Below, one piece after another: positions 59,045 through 64,000 of a stretch of 64,000 nt of DNA. The first letter of the stretch is position 1. Every line of letters begins with the position of its first letter. The notes under the pieces were generated by a model. It saw only the letters and a list, made by a program, of their open reading frames with translations. It made no database searches and was not told where the DNA came from. The position numbers and the translations under genes are program-made. This DNA is from ZC4RG30 sp965652645 (GTDB taxonomy: Bacteria > Pseudomonadota > Gammaproteobacteria > Steroidobacterales > Steroidobacteraceae). The DNA is taken from NCBI GenBank assembly GCA_965652645.1, contig CBFGXE010000002.1, positions 1-64,000 of the forward strand, in the 5' to 3' direction.

Positions 59045-60802
59045 TCAGTCGCGCAGCGAGGTGCGCGCGGGTTCCTGTCGCAACGCCTGTTCGATGGCCG
59101 CGCGGTCCGGCGTGCCGGCTGCCAGGGCCTGCTGGAGCTTCTTCACGTAGTCCTCGCGCCGCTTTGGCGGCAGCATGGGCTCGCTGGCGTCCACCACCGC
59201 ATCGAGCAATGCCGGACCGGGGTGGGCCAGCACATCCTCCAGCTCCGCGGCACACTGGTCCGCCGCCGACACGCGCCGCGCATGCATGCCCATGGCATGG
59301 GCCACCTGCGCGAAGTCGACAGGCGCCAGGTCGCAGGCGAACTCGGGATTGCCGAGGAACATCATCTGCTCCCACTTGATCTGTCCCAGCGAGCTGTTGT
59401 TGACCACGATGACCTTCACGGGCAGGCGGTAGCGCACGCAGGTGGAAAGCTCGGCAAGGCTCATGCCGAGGCCGCCGTCGCCCACCACCGCCACCACCTG
59501 GCGGCCGGGGAAGGCCAGCGCCGCGGCGATGGCATAGGGTACCCCGCAGCCCATCGAGGCCAGCGTTCCTGAAACGCCGAAGCGTTGCGTGCCGCGGATC
59601 TGCAGGTACTGGGCCGCCAGCCCGGTGTTGTGGCCGCAGTCCGTGGCAATGATGGCGTCGTCGGCCAGCCGTGCATCCAGTTCGGCCACCACCCGCTGGG
59701 GTTTCATCGGCGTCCCGGAAAGCGCGGCACCGGAGGCAAGCGCACCCAGCCATCCGGCTTTCCACCGCGCGGCCTGCTCGAGGAAACTGCGGTCCGCCAC
59801 CGGTGACAACTGGCGATTGAGACACTCCAGGCTCTCGCCTGCGTCGCCGATGAGGGCCGCATCCACCGGATAACGCAGGCTGATGCGTGCGCCATCCGCA
59901 TCGATCTGCACCACCTTTGCCTGGCCGGGCGGCGGGTAGTACTCCACGTAGGGAAAGCCGGAGCCGACGATCAGCAGCGTGTCGCAGGCAGCCAGCACCT
60001 GCTGCGACGCGCGCGAACCCAGGTAACCCACGCCACCGGTGACATGCGGATGCACGTCCGGCACCACGTCCTTGCCCAGCAGCGCCTTGGCGATGGGCGC
60101 TGCCAGCAGTTCACTGGTGCGCAGCAATGCCTCACTGGTTCCGCGTGCGCCCTGCCCCGCGAGGATGGCGATGCGCCGTCCCTGCTGCAGCAGGTCCGCG
60201 GCGCGCGCCACGTCAGCCGCGCCGGGCACCAGCCGCGTGGCGGTGGCGTTGATGGATGGCTCCACCTTGTGCCGCGGCGAAGGCTGGTCCTGGTGCAGTT
60301 CCTCCTCCTGCACGTCCACCGGAATGGCGATGTGCGCCACGCCGCGTCGGGCGAGCGCCGTGCGGCAGGCCAGCGAAACACCGGCGCGCACATGCTGTGC
60401 GCCCTGTATGGCCGCGCTGTATTCGGCCACGTCCTGGAACAGGCGCGGATGGTCCACGTCCTGCTGCGTATGGGTGTGCGCGAGGTCGTGGTAGGGCAAC
60501 CCCGTGATGGCCAGCACGGGCGCACGATCGAAGCGCGCGTCGTAAAGTCCATTGAGCAGGTTGATGCCGCCGGGCCCGGTGGTGGCAAGGCAGACGCCCA
60601 GGCGGCCGGTCCACTTCGCGTGCGCGCAGGCCATGAAGGCCGCAGCCTGCTCATGCCGTGCCTGGATGAAGCGGATGCTCCGCTGCCGCGTGCGCAGCGC
60701 CTCCATCAGTCCGTTGATGCCATCCCCGGGGAGCCCGAAGATCCGGTCCACGCCCCACTCGACGAGTGTGTCGATGAAGATGTCGGCCGCGCGCGATGCC
60801 AT
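59045..60802 (-). CDS. ThDP-dependent enzyme (pyruvate oxidase / acetolactate synthase family)
   Basis: A 585-residue protein. The start is ATG 60802 (MASRAADIFIDTLVEWGVDR); a longer upstream frame lacks similarity. It has three domains: pyrimidine-binding with the catalytic Glu in FIQARHEQAAAFMACAH and LATTGPGGINLLNGL, a central domain, and ThDP pyrophosphate-binding GDGGLGMSLAELSTCVRYRL with NNSSLGQIKWEQM. The last motif favours the PoxB/pyruvate oxidase side. No small regulatory subunit gene is adjacent, so an anabolic acetolactate synthase is unlikely. Decarboxylation of pyruvate or a related 2-oxo acid is expected. Confidence 0.88.
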   Translation of the reverse strand: MASRAADIFIDTLVEWGVDRIFGLPGDGINGLMEALRTRQRSIRFIQARHEQAAAFMACAHAKWTGRLGVCLATTGPGGINLLNGLYDARFDRAPVLAITGLPYHDLAHTHTQQDVDHPRLFQDVAEYSAAIQGAQHVRAGVSLACRTALARRGVAHIAIPVDVQEEELHQDQPSPRHKVEPSINATATRLVPGAADVARAADLLQQGRRIAILAGQGARGTSEALLRTSELLAAPIAKALLGKDVVPDVHPHVTGGVGYLGSRASQQVLAACDTLLIVGSGFPYVEYYPPPGQAKVVQIDADGARISLRYPVDAALIGDAGESLECLNRQLSPVADRSFLEQAARWKAGWLGALASGAALSGTPMKPQRVVAELDARLADDAIIATDCGHNTGLAAQYLQIRGTQRFGVSGTLASMGCGVPYAIAAALAFPGRQVVAVVGDGGLGMSLAELSTCVRYRLPVKVIVVNNSSLGQIKWEQMMFLGNPEFACDLAPVDFAQVAHAMGMHARRVSAADQCAAELEDVLAHPGPALLDAVVDASEPMLPPKRREDYVKKLQQALAAGTPDRAAIEQALRQEPARTSLRD

Positions 60803-60906
60803 GCCCTTGAGCCTGCACTTCGCCACGGCGCGGGGCATTCCGCCGCAGGCGCCCAAGCGGGTAGGACGATGCCTGCGCCCGGTGGCCTCAGGCGCCCCGC
60901 CAGCCG

Positions 60907-63021
60907 TCAGGGCGAGCGGTTTGCCGCCGGTGCGTCGGGTGGCTCCTGGTAGCCGTTGCGTTCCAGTTTCAGGTCCGGCCGCAGTTCGCACAGCACGCAG
61001 TCGGGCTGGTGGTTTTCCGGCACCCGCCCGCTCACCGGATTGGTGTAGGTGAACCACATGGGAAGGATGGCCGGCCACGGCGTGGACACGCCCGTGCCGC
61101 CCTGGAAATGCTCCTCGCGTCGTCCCAGCGCCGTCACGGGAATGTCGACGTTGGCGTTGTTGGCCGGGGCGCGGGGTGCGGCGCCAGCAGGCCGGGGCGC
61201 AGGATCCTTCGCCTTCGCCCACACGCCATCCTTCCAGGCCACGGGCGTGATATAGGGCTCGTCCAGCGTCAGCTCCCAGATGCGCCAGGCGCCATCCTCC
61301 AGCACGTAGCGGTCGTGGTACATGCCGCCCCAGAACGATGCGGCGAAGAAATCACCCGCCTTGCCCACGGACTTGCCGGTGCGCGGCTGGAACAGGCGGA
61401 AGCGGCCGGTGGCCGAGCGACCATCATCGGAGACCAGCACCACCGGCTGCATCAGCCAGTGGTAGGAGATGCCCTGCTGCACCTTGGGTGCCTCGCCGCG
61501 CACGCGCGCGGCGATCAGCCGGTCGCGGCCGATGTGGTAGCCCTGGAAGGGAGTCTCCTTGAAGCCGTTCTTCGCCATGGTGCTGGCCCAGCCCAGTGCG
61601 TTCATGTCATCGACGAAGAAGCCGTAGGCGGCGGAGATGTTCTCCACGCCATCATAGGCGGCGGAGCGGGCCAGTCGCCGCCGCGCCTCCTCCAGCGAGA
61701 CCGGAGTGGATCGTCCCGGCGCGATGCGGCCGGTGAGGTTCCGCGTCGCCACCAGCTTCACGCTGCCCGCGGCCTTCACCGCGCGCCCGGTGACCGGGTG
61801 ATCGCCGAGGAAGGAGGGCATGGCCAGGCCCGCCGGCGCCTCGTCGGCGCGGGGCACGGCTGCATCCGGCGCATTCGTCCCGGTGGGCGCCGGCTCGACG
61901 ATGCGGCTCCTGCCCCAGCCCAGGAAGATGTCGGTCTTCACCTGCACGAAACGCCGCATCTCGCGGATCTTCCAGACGCCGTCCTCCTTCACGAAGCGGT
62001 TGCGGAAAGTGGCCACTTCCCACCATCCCTGCTCGCGGTCGGCCTCGCCCAGCATGCCCAGTTCGATGCCGCGCGCGAAGGCCTCGTTGCCGCCCGGGGA
62101 GATGGTGATGATCACGTCATTCTGCAGCCGGTCGTTCAACTGTCCATGCGAAAGCCCGGCCGCGCCGATGCCCTCCAGCCAGCGGAGTACGCCGGCCTTG
62201 CCCTTCCAGATGCCCTGGCCGCCGATTTCCACCACGCCCTCGTCGGCAAACAGGTCTGCCACGTCGTCCCACATCCGGCGGTCGGCGTAATAGCCATAGG
62301 CCGCCTGCAGGTTGCGGATGCGGTCCTCGTCGTTCATCACGTCCACGCGCGCCTGCAGCGCCGCCAGCGTGGCCTTCGTGGCCGGTGCGCGGCCTTCGGC
62401 GGGCGGAATGGGAATGCCCGCCTTCTCCGCGTCAAAATGATAGGGAACCACCGGCAGGTCGCCCCCGCCCCAGTTGGTCCAGCCTTCCTCGTAGGGGCCG
62501 TCGTACTGCGGGTTGTAGTGCGCGGTGGCGATCTTCCACACGCCCTGCTCGCGCACGTAGTCGTTGACGAACACGCCGCCCTCGATGCGCGCCTGCCCGC
62601 CGTGGCCGTGGAAGATGATGGCCTGCCAGCGCGCCTTCGCGCTGTTGCCGTCCACCGAGAGGTTCACCACGGGCGAATCGATCATCATGGCCGACAGGCT
62701 GCCGGCACGGTGCCCTTCGGTTCCACCGCCGTAGCGGGTGCGCAGGAAGGCGGCGATGGCGGCGGCACCCTGTGCCGTCCCGGCCGGCTTCACCAGGCCA
62801 TCGAAAATGAAGCGCCCGTCGCGGGTGAACAGCGCGCCGACCTCGTTCCACAGGCCGTACTGCGCATACTGTGCATAGCTGTGCTGCAGCCTCTTGACCG
62901 CGCGCAGGCTTTCGGAGCGATCCACCTCGCGGGCAAATTGATCCAGCGCGGCGTCGGCATGGACCGGCATCGCGAGGACCAGGGCGAGCATCGCGCACAG
63001 CGCGGCAAGCAGGCGGGTCAT
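60907..63021 (-). CDS. Exported protein with three SnoaL-like (NTF2-fold) domains
   Basis: A 704-residue protein. The start is ATG 63021 with AGGAG upstream, then a signal peptide (LLAALCAMLALVLAMPVHA). Three NTF2/SnoaL-like units are visible. Unit 1 (about 30-185) has VKRLQHSYAQYAQYGLWNEV and VWKIATAHYNPQYDGPY. Unit 2 (about 225-380) has IRNLQAAYGYYADRRMWDDV and VWKIREMRRFVQVKTDIF. Unit 3 (about 465-615) has NISAAYGFFVDDMNALGW and AWRIWELTLDEPY. Such domains bind small hydrophobic molecules or act as cyclases/dehydratases; a tandem exported triple is unusual. Function unknown. Confidence 0.85.
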   Translation of the reverse strand: MTRLLAALCAMLALVLAMPVHADAALDQFAREVDRSESLRAVKRLQHSYAQYAQYGLWNEVGALFTRDGRFIFDGLVKPAGTAQGAAAIAAFLRTRYGGGTEGHRAGSLSAMMIDSPVVNLSVDGNSAKARWQAIIFHGHGGQARIEGGVFVNDYVREQGVWKIATAHYNPQYDGPYEEGWTNWGGGDLPVVPYHFDAEKAGIPIPPAEGRAPATKATLAALQARVDVMNDEDRIRNLQAAYGYYADRRMWDDVADLFADEGVVEIGGQGIWKGKAGVLRWLEGIGAAGLSHGQLNDRLQNDVIITISPGGNEAFARGIELGMLGEADREQGWWEVATFRNRFVKEDGVWKIREMRRFVQVKTDIFLGWGRSRIVEPAPTGTNAPDAAVPRADEAPAGLAMPSFLGDHPVTGRAVKAAGSVKLVATRNLTGRIAPGRSTPVSLEEARRRLARSAAYDGVENISAAYGFFVDDMNALGWASTMAKNGFKETPFQGYHIGRDRLIAARVRGEAPKVQQGISYHWLMQPVVLVSDDGRSATGRFRLFQPRTGKSVGKAGDFFAASFWGGMYHDRYVLEDGAWRIWELTLDEPYITPVAWKDGVWAKAKDPAPRPAGAAPRAPANNANVDIPVTALGRREEHFQGGTGVSTPWPAILPMWFTYTNPVSGRVPENHQPDCVLCELRPDLKLERNGYQEPPDAPAANRSP

Positions 63022-63172
63022 GGCACTCTCCTGTGCTTTTCGTGAAGAATCGGCGCTCGGGCGACGCGTGTCCACCGTTGCCACGCCGACTTCCGCGTGG
63101 TGCAAGTCGGCTGCCTGCGCAGCACGGATCCCTCAGGACATGGCCGGTGGCCTGCGCGCCCGATGCCCCGGT

Positions 63173-64000
63173 TCAGCCCAGCGCATTCTGCCCCGCCACG
63201 GATGACGGTGACATCACCTCCCCGGGGAGCCCGGCCGCGGCCATGAACTGCGCAAACGCCTCGTGCAGGCGCGAGATGTCGGCGGCACTGGCGTGCTGGC
63301 CCCTGCGCAGGCGTGCGTCCAGGGCAGCAGCCATGCGTGAGAATGCCATGGCGCCCACCTGCCCCGCCCCGCCTTTCAGGGTGTGCGCCGCGCGGCGCAG
63401 GTTTTCCCAGTCGCCGGCCGCCAGTTGCGCCTGCATCTCCGGCAGCGCGCGACGCACGTTGGCACAGAACAGGGCCAGCAGTTCCTGCACGCACTCCACC
63501 CCGTTGCCATCCGTTTCCATCAGGGGCGCGAGGATGGCCGGATCATAGGCGACGTCCATTGCGGCACCCACGTGCGGGGCCGCTGCAGAGGCAGCCGCGG
63601 GACCCTGGGAGCGGCCGCGACACCAGCGCTGCACACATTCGAGCAGGGTCTCGGCCTGCACCGGCTTGGAGAGGAAGTCGTTCATGCCCGCCGCCAGGCA
63701 GGTGTTGCGGTCCTCGGCGAAGGCATTGGCCGTGACCGCAATCACCGGCACCTCGCGATTCAGGTCGCCACAGACGCCACTGCGCAAGAGCCGGGTGGCC
63801 TCCAGGCCGTCCATGTCGGGCATCTGCCAGTCCATCAGCACGGCGTCGAAGTGCTGTCCGCCGAGCAGGTCCAGGGCCTCGGCACCGTTGGTGGCGACAA
63901 GGCATTGCATGCCGCGGCCTTCCACCATCGCCCGCACCACCAGGCGGTTCACCGGGTCGTCCTCGACAAGCAGGACCTTCGACGCCACCGCGCTGCCTTC
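63173..64000 (-). CDS. C-terminal part of a hybrid histidine kinase (receiver + Hpt), cut by right edge
   Basis: About 276 codons are visible and the frame stays open to the window end (Glu-Gly-Ser-Ala precede ASKVLLVEDDPVNRL). A GTG at 63988 could start a short two-domain protein, but the EGSA residues look like the end of a kinase ATPase domain, so a larger hybrid kinase is more likely. The receiver has VLLVEDDPVNRLVVRAM, phosphoacceptor Asp in AVLMDWQMPDMDGL and Lys in FLSKPVQAETLL. The Hpt domain near the C-terminus has the phospho-His in AAHTLKGGAGQVGAM. The target is unknown. Confidence 0.88.
   Translation of the reverse strand, partial: EGSAVASKVLLVEDDPVNRLVVRAMVEGRGMQCLVATNGAEALDLLGGQHFDAVLMDWQMPDMDGLEATRLLRSGVCGDLNREVPVIAVTANAFAEDRNTCLAAGMNDFLSKPVQAETLLECVQRWCRGRSQGPAAASAAAPHVGAAMDVAYDPAILAPLMETDGNGVECVQELLALFCANVRRALPEMQAQLAAGDWENLRRAAHTLKGGAGQVGAMAFSRMAAALDARLRRGQHASAADISRLHEAFAQFMAAAGLPGEVMSPSSVAGQNALG

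Noticed and set aside
61009..63045. A 678-residue plus-strand frame opposite the SnoaL-like gene
   Set aside because: Shadow composition, no ribosome site, and the minus strand has a signal peptide and three folded domains.

Overview
The window is high-GC DNA packed with genes, with no tRNA, rRNA, CRISPR array, insertion sequence or phage gene that I can recognise. The gene content suggests an environmental proteobacterium, most likely a gammaproteobacterium of the Steroidobacterales/Xanthomonadales kind. Pointers are RlmE, a RluF-like synthase, a YqjD/YqjE-type small-gene set, an imelysin/DUF1111/DUF1513 iron cluster as in Pseudomonas, and many c-type cytochrome, quinoprotein and SnoaL-like proteins. 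The taxonomic placement is inference. No gene-free stretch exceeds 300 bases; the longest gaps (26882-27171, 40805-41053, 23645-23889, 28224-28464) are divergent promoter regions.

Layout. (1) 1-6277, minus strand: a catabolic-looking operon read right to left. It encodes a citryl-CoA-lyase-like protein, a CaiB/BaiF CoA-transferase, two short MetE-like zinc proteins flanking a VOC protein, an MFS carrier and a methyltransferase-like protein cut by the left edge. (2) 6467-12005: a PQQ-type sugar dehydrogenase, an exported hydrolase, a DUF2200 protein, a degenerate-M14/GH105 fusion, exonuclease III and a stand-alone receiver. (3) 12209-21080: a seven-gene iron-uptake operon (imelysin, DUF1111 dihaem protein, second imelysin, DUF1513, FbpC, FbpA, FbpB) behind a promoter overlapped by a Fur-like box. 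(4) 21161-29648: an envelope/stress region with DUF1328, DUF883, holin-like, YqjK-like, AI-2E-type, BON, CsbD, ferritin-like, small lipoprotein and beta-barrel proteins. A NarL-type regulator, a lone receiver and a CHASE3 kinase sit inside it. (5) 29681-45573: two large hybrid kinases and a GGDEF/EAL protein, an exported ankyrin protein, an intradiol dioxygenase, a quinohaemoprotein, DUF421 and an aldehyde dehydrogenase. (6) 45751-52268: a four-gene exported cluster (DUF1592-type dihaem cytochrome, Tat-type DUF1552, Tat-type MBL-fold protein, ankyrin protein paralogous to the one in region 5). (7) 52424-57745: ammonium transporter, GNAT, and RNA-modification enzymes. (8) 57752-64000, minus strand: DUF6152-like protein, ThDP enzyme, triple SnoaL-like protein and the end of a hybrid kinase.

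How it may work together. The most interesting regulatory signal is a family of palindromic sites. The best copy is the perfect TGTAGGAATATTCCTACA at 23791-23808, upstream of the NarL-type regulator. Degenerate copies lie in the divergent promoter regions of the BON, lipoprotein and ferritin-like genes and upstream of the lone receiver at 11640-12005. The geometry matches the TGTAAG-N6-CTTACA boxes of GacA-type regulators, so a local stress regulon run by the kinase and regulator at 23890-26278 is a reasonable hypothesis. The other two candidates for undescribed biology are the region 1 catabolic operon and the exported cytochrome/DUF1552/MBL/ankyrin cluster.
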